From NCBI GenBank assembly GCA_963693285.1, contig OY848928.1, positions 2,914,501 through 2,978,500 on the forward strand: a stretch of 64,000 bases of DNA. The letters are read 5' to 3'. This document shows positions 48,062-58,986 of this stretch, one piece after another. Origin of the DNA: Xestospongia muta. Its lineage: Eukaryota; Porifera; Demospongiae; Haplosclerida; Petrosiidae. Numbering within the stretch: the stretch's first letter is position 1; each line of letters opens with the position of its first letter. The position numbers and the translations under genes are program-made. The notes beneath the pieces were generated by a model, which saw only the letters and a program-made list of their open reading frames with translations, did not search any database and had not been told where the DNA came from.

Positions 48062-48940
48062 GTGATCTCAATTTTACATACAGTATTGGTGATCATAACA
48101 AAAAACATAAAATTTAATGTATGAATAACAAATAAAATGATGAATAAGATAAATATAATGAACAAGGACTAGCTCAGTCTGTTGTTGATGTTTACATGAG
48201 AATATTTTTTATTATTAAAAATAAATATTACACAACATTCCACCTATGACTAACCTTCATCAGGTATAATAATATTGTGTCTATTTGTCAGATGTTGTGA
48301 CTTTTTATGAGATGTACCTTTAATACCTTGGTCCAAGTTAATGACTTTTTAGTTAGATGGTATGGTACTTTCTTGGTAAAGATGTTGGTGTGGTTCATGC
48401 GTGGGTAGAAGGTGTGGCTTCCACGTAAAAGAAATGTTATAGACTGTCATTTCTGAGGTTCATGCCATGAGGAAAGCAAGCATCTAAGATTGTAATGCAC
48501 TTGCCTTCTTTTATCTTATGAAGGATGGCGTTGTTGACTCTGTGACCATTACTCTCATGCTGTCTAATGAGTTTCCTAGTAGTTGAAGCATTCAGCTACT
48601 GGTTTCTCTGTGTTTTGTTGGTGATATCTGATCTGTGAATAAGATAAAAATAGACAAATGATTTTGATAGAAATAAAAAAGATATAAAATAAATTTTACA
48701 TAATAAATAAAGAAAAAAATGAACTACTCAATTTCTTTACATATTCCAAACTATGTGAAGGTTCCTTTATATAAGACTCAACAAATTCCCATTAATGACA
48801 TGCTCTTAATGGAAAATGCCTACCAAAATCAACTGTAGCTTCAGATTGGATGTTTCTTCCTTTTATAGGCTCTGAAAGGATATGATTATTATGTCCTTAT
48901 TAGGTACTGTATATCTGAATGTCTCATGTTCCTTCTTTAG
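48062..48940. other. Duplicated upstream DNA and a mobile-element fragment
   Basis: 48010-48400 matches 61755-62150. On the minus strand, 48430-48600 shows two overlapping open frames (NTEKPVAECFN; KIKEGKCITILDACFPHGMN) that look like decayed transposable-element coding sequence of a type I cannot name. Confidence 0.4.
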
Positions 48941-49893
48941 TCACATTTGTGGACGACATTAATGGTTTGTTTCTACATCTGATGACAAAAGTCTACGTGT
49001 TTGGGAATGGCAAGTTAACAAATAACAACAAGTATTGAGACTCTTTCTCTCTCTCTTGTAGGGATATACCATGACAACAATCTATTCATCCATTTATCCT
49101 TTCATATAATATGCATCCATTCATCAATGTATGTGTTCATCTATCCATCCAGTATTCATTCATCCATCTATGTATGTGTTCATCTATCCATCCAGTATTT
49201 ATTCATCCATCTATGTATGTGTTCATCTATCCATCCAATGTTCATTCATCTATCTATGTATATGTTCATCTATCCATCCAGCATTCATTCATCCATTTAT
49301 CTATCCATTCACCCATTCATAACATGTATCTCATATCATACTAACACTTCATTTCATCTATTATATATCACAGGTAGCAAGATACTCTTGTAAAGTCGCC
49401 TTCTCACCAGATGGAAAGTACATTATGATTATAACACACTATTATATGTGGACATATCTCTTATATCTTAGTATTGTTTGTTGTGGTGAAGCTAGTGGTT
49501 CAGTATGTTTCTAGGACTGGAAAACAAATAAGATATTTAAGTAGGTCTTGACTATCTATATACCTTTACATGAATTGTACTGGAATATAAAGGATAAAAA
49601 TAATAACACAGGGTTATACAGTCTTTACTGTCATATTAAAAGTAATGTATGTTTATAAGTGGATTATGGCAACTTTATTTGGTGTTACTATTCTTATTCT
49701 TTATACACTACCCCAAAGTCTATTAATAGTTTTCTTCTCCACTAAAGACTACTATTACCTGTGTCTTTGTTTGTCATATAGTAAACTCAAATGTCATGAT
49801 GGTGTAGCTATATGTGTAAGATGGTGGTTACCTCATGAAACATCAAAAGTTGTCACATCTGAATAGGATGGATTAGTTAAGTTATGGGACTAA
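48941..49893 (+). pseudogene. PRP17/CDC40 splicing factor gene relic (WD40)
   Basis: Exon about 48941-49012 reads TFVDDING and then, after a one-base shift, FVSTSDDKSLRVWEWQ. Exon 49374-49430 reads VARYSCKVAFSPDGKYIM. Near 49480-49540 comes SGSVCF, stop, DWKTNKIFK. Exon 49782-49893 reads KLKCHDGVAICVRWWLPHET, SKVVTSE, TAG, DGLVKLWD and stop. These are the last WD40 repeats of the pre-mRNA splicing factor PRP17/CDC40 (homologs have FVSTSDDKSLRVWEW and HPHETSKVITCGWDG). A frameshift, two in-frame TAGs and the missing N-terminal half make it a pseudogene. Introns are retained, and one contains a minisatellite. Confidence 0.8.
49085..49325. repeat. 39-bp minisatellite
   Basis: About five units of catctatgtatgtgttcatc plus tatccatccagtattcatt. 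It lies inside an intron of the PRP17 relic. All three plus frames are open through it because of the repeat. Confidence 0.9.
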
Positions 49894-50317
49894 TAATGTA
49901 CACATTGTTCTCAGATGATATTCATTTTATTTCTTGTTAACATCTTTTTTTACTCACATTTCTTCTGTTTCTTTTCTTATCAATAATAATTACATAAGAA
50001 AAATAAAGTCTACTTAAGTAATTGTAACTATTATAGACTCGGACAACTCCTTAGAAGGTTAAATATTATGCCACATCCACAGTTTGCAGATACCAAACTG
50101 AGCAGCTTTGAGTCAGTGTGAGAGTCTGAGAGAGCAAAAAAGTGCGATGTTAGAGAACTAAGTGTCAAGCAAAACTGCTCTATTTTAATTTTCTACTAGT
50201 TTTGTTAAAAAAATAAATAGTTAATAAAAGAAGAGAATATAAAGTCAAGAAAAATTTTAAGAGGAAATAAAATTGAGCAAGAAGATAGATTAAGAATAAA
50301 CAACAAACTACTTACTA
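49894..50317. other. 3' flank of the LRR gene
   Basis: No exon is seen. From about 49960 it is duplicated at 62660 onwards (ctatagactcggacaactcc versus ctatagactaggccactcc). Confidence 0.6.
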
Positions 50318-51111
50318 TTACAACAACACAAGTCTGTCTTTAATAACTTGATAATTGTCTAACTTCTTACAGTACTCTTTATGTTCCCTTGATAAGTGTA
50401 GTTTTCTTATTGTAGTATTTTTACTAAGTGATGTACATATTATCTTCATATCATCATTGTTCAGTGAAGTGTAGTGGAGATATAGTTTTGTCAGTGATGT
50501 AGTTGTTTGTATTAGATCTGCTATTGTACTGGTACTAACTGAAGTGATCTGTTGATTACCACTGATGTTCAACTTAGTCAATGTTTGGTTTTTAGTAAGC
50601 CCTTCACAGATATATCGGACTCCATTATTAGTGATGTTACAGTTGGAGAGACGTAGCTCTTTTAAAGTTGTATTACTTGCTAACATAGTAGATAAGTGAG
50701 TCATATCTTCATCTGTGATACCAGTAACATAAGACAACACTAAAGTCTCAAGTTTTTTATTATTAAAGAGACTATCACTGACTTGTTTGATACCACCAGT
50801 AAGAGAAGAGGACTGCAGCCGTAGTGTCTTTATTGTTTTATTAGTTTTTAGTATCTCTGATAATATCAATACACACTTACTGTCCAATGAAGTGTGCACT
50901 ATATCAAGACTCCACACTATGCACTTATTAAGATTGTTTATAATAACTGCAGTACTTTCAAGAGATGATGAGTAGAGATCGATACTCCATTCTCTTCCTG
51001 TTTGTTGTTCCTTTATTAATTTACTTATAACATCTTGACTTTCTACTACACTTGGTCTAGTGAGTCTAACAAAATTAATATCATCTCTCCACTGAACACT
51101 TCCAGTGTCTC
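50318..51111 (-). CDS. LRR protein (NLR-type repeats), last exon, copy A
   Basis: The minus exon begins after the acceptor at 51112 (GDTGSVQWRDDINFVRL) and runs to the stop at 50318. A leader (DVISKLIKEQQTGREWSIDL) precedes about six ribonuclease-inhibitor-type leucine-rich repeats of about 28 residues (LKELRLSNCNITNNGVRYI, LTKLNISGNQQIT, LTKLYLHYTSLNNDDMK). The tail is KLDNYQVIKDRLVLL. Such repeats form the sensing end of sponge NLR proteins. An upstream exon is expected (entry phase 1) but was not found within the window region. The open frame is intact. The paralog at 63.0 kb is about 90% alike by eye. Confidence 0.75.
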
Positions 51112-51564
51112 CTATTATAAAAAGAGAGTTAGTACATAGCATAGTACACACATAATAATATATACTATAACACACTAAAATATACAGACAACACACCAAA
51201 GAAGAAAGGAAGCCATTACTGTTTACTGACTACAGTTACTAAGGCAACGGTTTAACATTAAATTTGAGACCTTGTATGTTCTACAATGGAACAATCCTAT
51301 TATATTAATGGACACTTTTTACAACTGTAAAGAAATAATTTTATTATAGGGGGTACACAGTACACTCACATAATAATACAATATTACATAAAATAGAAAA
51401 CAAAAGAAATCAAACATGTTAAGGAGCCACTCTTCCTTCAGAGAGGGCCTGGTGCAGTGAATTAATATTAGTGAAAATAGGTCTATTATAAGAAGAGCAA
51501 GCTCCACATAAATATAAGATGGCGGATCTAAGAAGAGAGAAAGACAGTCAGCAGCAGATCCAGT
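51112..51564. other. Intron or upstream DNA of LRR copy A
   Basis: About 51112-51260 is shared with the region above LRR copy B. No exon is recognised. Confidence 0.4.
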
Positions 51565-52086
51565 TCAGAATATGTGAATAGGTTTGTTATGGTGGTTGGA
51601 CAAGTTAGAAGGTAAACGTTTGTAAAAGGTGGTAGCTGCAGGTCCCATCCCACCAGCAGTTGTGAATACCAGTAGTGTGAAGGTACCATATTCAACTGTG
51701 CGGATTCTAGTGTCATACTGTCTTCTCTTCTCTTGTTCATTTCTCTGGTGGAATGCTTTAAGGGTCAATCTAATGTAGGTGGTGGAAAGTGGATTATAAA
51801 TCCTAACATAAAAGAATGCCCAATCGGATGGAGACCAGACATTAGAAGTAGCTATATCCACCTGAGCATTATCTTCTGTATTGCTAGATTTGTGTGATAA
51901 ATGTTCCCAAGTAAGTGGCTGAAGGCAAGGTTCAATTAGAACATTTGAGCTGGTTTCAGTCAGTAATTCAGCAGTTATTTTCCTCAGCTCATTGTGAAGA
52001 ATGCAAGGGAACCCACCAAGGTAAAGTATGAAGCATGTGGTTGAGTTTGAGCCATGGCAGTGAGTTTCTCCTATTGGGACACCCAC
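51565..52086 (-). pseudogene. Mobile-element ORF with possible PD-(D/E)XK nuclease core
   Basis: A minus frame of 173 residues: GGFPCILHNELRKITAELLT, EPCLQPLTWEHL, NTEDNAQVDIATSNVW, WAFFYVRIYNPLS, NEQEKRRQYDTRI, VEYGTFTLLVFTTAGGMGPA. It resembles an uncharacterised protein type that I know only as repetitive in invertebrate genomes. The spacing D-x-A ... F-x-V-R could be the strand pair of a PD-(D/E)XK nuclease, but that is inference (the second acidic residue is Tyr here, FFYVR for the usual FFDVR). Beyond the stop the frame continues as SAADCLSL, so the C-terminus is truncated. Confidence 0.5.
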
Positions 52087-53369
52087 TCAGAGACCTTATC
52101 TTGAATAAAATTAGATATAAAATATTCCAATCCTATGGGGCTCCCAAGGTAATGATGACCTCGAACACTCTTTACTATATAATGGTTTCAGGTATTCATA
52201 TACCAACTTAGTCTGGCAAGACGACTCAGATGATTCCTTTTGCTTAGAGCAGAATTGTCTGGTAGTCTATTGAACTTGTGCCTGACAAACCACATTGTTT
52301 TTATAGTTGAGTGTGACTAAAGACGGCTTTGATCTAATACATGATCTGCAAATGAATTATTCCTCTTTGAATATGGTTTGTCCATCCTGTTCTCATTACA
52401 TTTGAATCATTGATAAAATATAAAAGCTACCTCATTTTTAATGGAGTCCTGGAGTCTGATATAAGGATTTATCATACCAGGGATTAATGTAAACATGTTT
52501 GTACTTTATTGTAACATTCAGATATAATCCATGAAGTGGACTATGTTCTTGTTCCTTTTATCAGCCTAAGTCTGTCTGACTCCACCCATTTCTGGTCAGA
52601 TATACCAATGTAGATAATTAGGTATAGTTAGATGACAACAAATCACTTCTGACAGGAATCAGTTGGAAATGAGTGATGGGTGGGGCTACTTTTATACACA
52701 AATTATACTGTTTGTTAGGACATGTATTGTTATGTAACCATTAACACATCATAATATATAATAAAATGTAAAGAGATAATAATGTTATTAGACTAGATCC
52801 ACAATCTTTCTTCTCTACATTTAGTAGTGATATAGAATACGACAAGTAACTACATGTTCCTAATACTGGAATATCAATGTTATAATGAAACCATTTTGTT
52901 TTTCCTTTCTTCAAAGTTATTCATTTTAATCAGTTACACTTCATTATATTATTGTGTCACTTCATATCACAATAAATCATTGATGTAAATAGTTTTTTTA
53001 TAATGTTCCTTTTTTACATACTCTAGTATTTTTAGACAAGTTAGGACACAGTTCATGAAAAGACAAATTTGGAATCACAAAAGAAATCAAGCAAATACAA
53101 TAAAGAACATGGAAGAAGACTATTATTGAATAATGATATCTGTAATATCAATGATTTTGTATTTTATAATTGTTTTAACTCCTCCCTATATATGACCAAC
53201 TTTCTTTATCAACAGTTAAGTCTGACTCCACCCATGTATGGATGACATATACATACAGTGACTTAGGAAGAAGTGAAGGTGGAAGGCAATGATGGACAAA
53301 ATTAATACTTTTAACTGTTTATTAATATTAATAAAAGGGTGTGGCTAGATTTCTGCTTTGGACCACAAG
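52087..53369. other. Intergenic DNA
   Basis: No exon is recognised. The section around 52270-52330 (cctgacaaaccacattgttt) recurs at 62605-62660, one of several shuffled duplicate blocks. Confidence 0.4.
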
Positions 53370-53606
53370 ATGCACAAAAATGTTTCTGAATCAATTTTGA
53401 TGTTGATCTAACAGCTATTGATTGCCATTAAAATGAAAACGTTAACTCTGTCATTACTGTCAATAAGTAAGGCTTTGCCACACCTACCTTTAAAAGTTGT
53501 TGTAATGTTATTAAACTAGTTAGCTATTAAATCCACAAATTAAACTTTAAAGTTTAATTTGTGGATTGTTTCCAGAATATCTAATCCTATTAATGTCATA
53601 TACATC

Positions 53607-53957
53607 CAGGGGTGTACCTGGAAAAAAATTGATGGTGGGGCCTCTGGAAGTAGGTGCGTTCAGTTCCTTATTAATAGTTATAATTTTAATATTATACGTT
53701 ACAAAAATTTAATTAGATCTAAGACAACATGATTGTTCTGTTTTTGTTTTTCCTTTGAATTCCATAAGTACATCATCTAAAGAAATAGTATTTCTTAGCT
53801 CATTCTCGATAGATAAAAGCGCAATATCCGTGAGTCTCTTCTTAGTCATTGTTGTTCTTAAATAAGTTTTAATTCTCTTAATACAAAATATTTAAATTAA
53901 TTATTAATGAATATAATTATCAGTGAAGTTTGATGCCCGGGCCCAGGTAGGCCACTG
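53607..53957 (-). mobile_element. Non-autonomous hAT element with exact 8-bp target duplication
   Basis: Both sides carry TATACATC (53599-53606 and 53958-53965). The element starts CAGGGGTGTACCTGG and ends with the inverted form CCAGGTAGGCCACTG. On the minus strand it encodes the C-terminal hAT dimerisation tail (IKRIKTYLRTTMTKKRLTDI, then ALLSIENELRN) and little else, so it is an internally deleted copy of an autonomous element. The paralogous block at 46.6 kb is the uninterrupted empty site. Confidence 0.9.
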
Positions 53958-54358
53958 TATACATCTATGACATTTCATTGGGTGTGGCTTGGAAAACCAC
54001 TCTTTCATACAATAGTGTAACACGTATTGTTTCTGTCACTAGTACATACTTAGTAATCTAATCATTGTCTTAAATCATGTGTTATTATGTATCTACTTAT
54101 ATCATTTTATTCTATTGGGACAAAAGCTAATAAATTTGAACCACTAATGTACATGTAACAACCAATGAGCCACTACTGCAACTGTCATGATGGGTGTCGA
54201 CTGATTATTCTTTTAAGGTTCTAGCTAGTTTGATTCCCTGTCTTATAACTTCTCAAAACTTTAGTGTATGTCTGTAACATTAACATTAATTATAACTGAG
54301 ATGATTTTCTCAATTATAATCTTTACATTATTAATTATAACTAGTTACTAGTACATAC

Positions 54359-54427
54359 CTCTTTTGTTTGACTCTTTATCTTTATCATCATTAGAATCCT
54401 TTAATACATCATATGATACTGGATACT
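54359..54427 (-). other. Symmetric phase-1 exon (possible alternative 3' exon of the Death-CARD-PDZ gene)
   Basis: A 69-base minus-strand exon between gaatag and gtatgt, open as YPVSYDVLKDSNDDKDKESN. It enters and leaves in phase 1, so it could be spliced from the second PDZ exon (55446-55575, ending in phase 1) in place of the terminal exon. It is conserved at about 46990-47060. Whether it is used is not visible from the DNA. Confidence 0.45.
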
Positions 54428-54440
54428 CTATTCAAATTTA

Positions 54441-55189
54441 GATATATCATAATAACATCTTAATGCTCATATTATTATTCATTTTTGTGGTTTGAGAATA
54501 TGAATATAATTCACTTATATTACTGATAATCTAGTGGTGAAGCACTGGTGAGAAACCTTGTATCAAAATACTTTAAATTATCATTCTATAATCTAAAAGG
54601 ATCATGGACATGGAACAGAAATGTCTACATCATCTCTTGAAAAAGTATATTATATTTTTCAAAATGACATTTCTTGTGTAGGTGATGGACACATAGCCCC
54701 ACCTATTTTATAAAACTCTGGAGCTTATAAACCATTTCAACAAACAATATATTTGGTAAAACTAAAGTAAGAATGAAGCAGAGCAAAGCTAAAGCACAGC
54801 TTGACAAGTATGAACAGCAACAAATAGATAGATGGAAAAAATTTGAGAGATTGTATCAATGTTAATTGAGCTTCTGAGCCACACCTCTTATGCATAATTA
54901 AATTATTCCTTGTACATGATGGTAAAAGAGCTTCCTGCTTCAGTATCAATGACTCTTTAAGATAGCTTTCCTTCTGAAAAACCATTCATTCATGTTGTTT
55001 AAGTGACCCTACCTACTTAAATACACATGATTTAAATTATCAAAAGATTATTGTTAATATTAAGATTATTGTTAATATTAATACTACTTCTATCTTGTAT
55101 GTACAATAGTACTTTGCGTTCAGTGTTCACTAAACATTACATATAAATTAAGCATTTATATATGCTCACTATTAACACACTATCTATGA
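54441..55189. other. 3' flank of the Death-CARD-PDZ gene
   Basis: No further exon is recognised. Confidence 0.4.
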
Positions 55190-58094
55190 TCACTTGGTAT
55201 CATATCCTTGCATGAAATAAAGAACTCTTGTTTTATCATTAGCTGAATACTTTAACTGATCATTCAACTCTGATATAAATGAAGGCTCTATATCAGTAGT
55301 TATATCATTATTATTACTACGTAAGTTAAATTTAGCATAATTTTAAACAAACTCCTGAATAAACAATGTAGTCTTAGCCCCTCCCACTTATTAGAGGTAA
55401 TATTAACACTGACCTAGCAGTTTAATAATGATATATATAACTTACTAGTGGTTTCGGATGATCTGCTAACAGTTAGTGTGATTTTGTTTCCTCCTTGTTT
55501 AATGATAGTGACAGCATCAGTATGTAACATACCTTCAGTTGAGAAACCATTAATTCCTAATAATATATCACCAACCTATAATAATAACATTATAAACCAC
55601 ACCCTCTACTAATTATAAATACATGTCCCTTACTCTAAGTCGTCCATCTTTGTCTGCAGCTCCACCCTTTGTTATTCTTGAAACTTGTACAGTAATTTTT
55701 GACTCTGCTCCTCCAATAATAGTAAATCCAAATATATTATGATCTTTAGTAAACTCTATATGATGTATTTCCTCTATATTGGGATAGCTACGCCCTAGTT
55801 TAGGATAAAGAAGAAGTTGGTTATAGGATATTACAACATGTTCATTATCTCAGTGGGTGGAGCAACACAATAAATATATTAACATATTAGAGAATTTAAA
55901 ATTAATACAATTTAGTGGTCTAGTATTATAATATCAATAGCTCTAAGTTCATCTAATGTAATAATGTTATCTTTTTCCAATCATTATCATTAAAACATAG
56001 TTATCATTATTGTTTAACTGACTCCGCCCATTTGTGAGTGTGATACTATGCAGAGTAATATGTGAAATTCATTATGGGTGTAGTCAGAATTATGGCTTAG
56101 CCCTATTATCATCTTCGAGCATCAGGTATCTCAATACATACATAATACTCTTCACAGTACTATCTGGTATGTGGTATACAATGGACACTGTCCTGTGTTA
56201 CTACCTGTAGTTTCAGTGATAACTGGTGTCTTTTCCTGACTGGACTGTATATAGGTCTTCTCAAGTCTTTGACCAGTTACTGATTTATTACTCTTTGGTA
56301 TGAATGCTTGATCTAGTTACAATATCATATAATGAGAAGTGACTAATACCAGTTACCTTTTAAACTCCACCTTAATGCTTCAAACTGTTTGTTTCTTTCT
56401 ATTAATCATAACGTCAATGATGTTATTACTTCTTGCTGTGTCTCCAAGTCTTTTTGTCTTTCTGCAGACACTGACAATAACTCTTCCTTAATAACTAGAT
56501 AATTATTAATAATAATTATGTATTGACAAATCAGTAACACAGACTATGTTAATGATAGCTATTGTATTAATAATACCTTCCTTCCATTTCAAAAGTGATG
56601 TCAAATCTTTGATTGTTTTTTCTTTCTTTTGTTTTCTTTCTATATATCAGATATACCATATAATAGACAGCTATTAAATAAACAGTGATTATTGAGTACA
56701 GGGACAAATACCTTCACTTTGTTTGATAAAAGATGATATTTGTAAATTCATCTTTTTACTGATGGTTTGTCGTAGTTCCAGTTTACTTCTCAACTCCTTT
56801 GTGTTCTCTTTTACAATAGGTCTAACTTCCTATATATCAATAAACAATACATGTATATAGTAACTGTTGTCTAATACTAATCATGTCTTACCTTGTCTCT
56901 TTGACGTTTGTCATAAATAGTGCAGTAGCCTATTGTTAACTTGATCAACCTCATCTCTTTCAATAGGCTAAGATTCTCTTTAGCTGTCACTAGTAGAACA
57001 TCCATCATATAGTGTGGAGCATAGCAGGTGATAATGATAGAGTTGCCTTCATTAATAGCTCTGACTTGGACACTATTGACTAAATCTTCAAATGCTTTTG
57101 CTAGCAATTCTCTGATGTCATTGAGAGAGTGTTCATCTGTCTTCCACTCTAGAACAAACTCAATTGTCTCACAGATGAGCTGATGAGTTGACGAGACTTG
57201 TTTAAAGCTTTCTTTGCAGCATACTTTAAGTTTGACCTTTTCACAAAATGTATCAATTGCTAACTTGAATTCGACAATATATTTGCTTGCTGTTTTGATA
57301 TTATATTCATCGACTATAGCCTCCAAACAACAAACATTAATAATGGTACATTTATTTTCTACTAGTTCCATGACATCATCAAATGATTCGGCTAAAGACA
57401 ATTGAGGTTTTAGTTCTCGGAAACATCTACGAAGATATGTTTTGAGCTCTTTCAATGAAGGAATACTAGCTTCAATGAGAGGTGCAACAGTGTGTATAAG
57501 TTTACCAAAGGCCACTCTCATTTGATCAAAATCATATTGATATGTGGGTTGTAGACTGATTCTACGATGACAACTCTGGTCTATTTGAATATATAATAAA
57601 ATAATAAATTGAAGAAACTTACTTACCATATTCCTTGAGTATATCTTGACCAATTAATACTGTTTGTTCGGACTTCATTAAGACACTAGCGAACATTTTT
57701 AATTTGCCAGGATCTTCAGACACTGTAGTACACAGTGCTCTCAATGGACTATCTCCTAGTACACCTCCCAATCTATTGACTTCATCTAATGTCTCCTTAG
57801 AAATCACTCTCTCTGTATATAACATCTGAACAATTTCCACAGGAAGAGTAAGTGGTAAGATCCTATCAGATTGTTTCTGTAACATTTGACAAGCTGGAGT
57901 AGACAGCTCTTCTATTATAAAAAAAAGAATAATATTAGAATAGATAACAAATTACTCATTGAGCTCTTTACCTTCATTATGATGTTTTACTACAACCTCT
58001 ATTGAGTCACTGGAATGTTCATCATGTTTTATGTGATCACCATGACCTGTTGAAGCTATGGTAACTTCAATTTGGTCATCATCTGTAAATCAAA

Positions 58095-58155
<61 letters not shown>

Positions 58156-58399
58156 TAATATATATGTGTGTGTGTGTGTGTGACCTGGTTTGCAAGAAAG
58201 GACCACTTCTGTCAAAACATTTTTGATGTGATAAAGGATCACTGTTGAAACACCTAAAAACAGTTTTGTATACATGTAACAGTTGTGTATAGCAGCTGTA
58301 TGTATAGTAAACTGTTTTTGAGATGTTTTAACAGTGGTCCTTTTTTATAAAGCACATGACAAATGTTTTGACAGGAATGGTCCCTTAATGCAAATCAGG

Positions 58400-58444
<45 letters not shown>

Positions 58445-58986
58445 GGTTTAGATTACAGGAATAATTATATGAATACGTTTTAATAATAAATAAATCAATA
58501 TTAAATTATTGCTGATATTCACTTACCAGCAGCGGAGCTGGAAGTGGAAGGCTTCTTCAATAATTGTTCATATTTATGAGCAACAGTGTTTTCTTCAATG
58601 ACTTCCTTCTTCAAAGTATCTATAACTTGTCTTCTGGTAGCATCAGGGTTAGTGTCTAACCACAACTCAAACATTTTTAATGTCTTGTAAGTAAAATCAT
58701 CAGGTTGTCTACGAATATCATCCAACTTCTTGGAATCAAGTTTAAGCAGGATTCCAAACTGGTACCATTTACCACCAATGTGAATATGTTCACATAATTC
58801 ATCAAGAGCTGGTTTCTCTTTTAATATTTCCTCAAATGAAATATTTCTTTCAGCCATTGCGTACTTGACAAGAGATGCAGCGAGATGACAATGAACTTTT
58901 TGGTGGGACATAACTGTTCGGTTGGAAAGAGACATGAGCCAACCTGTTAGCTCTGCTGAGTCTGCTGAAAACTCTAAATCTGACAC
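55190..58986 (-). CDS. Death - CARD-like - coiled coil - PDZ adaptor (one in-frame TGA)
   Basis: Eleven minus-strand exons join with consistent phases: 58527-58986, 57972-58082, 57627-57911, 56892-57580, 56712-56829, 56577-56639, 56357-56494, 56205-56312, 55634-55794, 55446-55575 and 55190-55287. They total 787 codons including the stop. Domains: Death (GGKWYQFGILLKLDSKKLDD); acidic/His linker; CARD-like bundle (LPLTLPVEIVQMLYTERVIS); a 230-residue helical region of unknown family with several Cys; coiled coil (ENTKELRSKLELRQ, KQKKEKTIKDL); and PDZ (NIFGFTIIGGAESK, GAADKDGRLRVGDILLGING, EGMLHTDAVTII). Exon 7 contains TGA at 56406-56408, probably from CGA. The start could instead be ATG 58857, matching the paralog's MAE start. 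A scaffold in innate or cell-death signalling is likely. Either a young pseudogene or an intact allele elsewhere is possible. Confidence 0.7.
58100..58180. repeat. (AT)n/(TG)n microsatellite
   Basis: An AT run of about 25 units followed by TG units. A further AT run lies at 58403-58441, beyond the foldback element. Confidence 0.95.
58181..58402. mobile_element. 222-bp palindromic element inside a TA microsatellite
   Basis: It starts tgacctggtttgcaagaaag and ends with the reverse complement (cttaatgcaaatcaggtca). Inner parts also pair (tgtcaaaacatttttgatgt with acaaatgttttgaca; aaacagttttgtatacatg with tatagtaaactgttttt). TA-rich flanks suggest insertion at TA. It encodes no protein. It lies in the first intron of the Death-CARD-PDZ gene. 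Confidence 0.8.

Larger units (their letters stand above)
53370..54440. repeat. Segmental duplicate of 46380-47060
   Basis: Same order and near-identity as the 46-kb block, interrupted by the hAT insertion at 53607-53957. An extra palindromic bit (ccacaaattaaactttaaag, ctttaaagtttaatttgtgg) sits at about 53531-53567. Confidence 0.85.

Noticed and set aside
49111..49393. Three overlapping plus-strand frames rich in His/Ser/Ile
   Set aside because: All three frames of the 39-bp minisatellite are open, which is a repeat effect and not coding.
57214..57405. 63-residue plus-strand frame
   Set aside because: Antisense to exon 4 of the Death-CARD-PDZ gene, with no features of its own.
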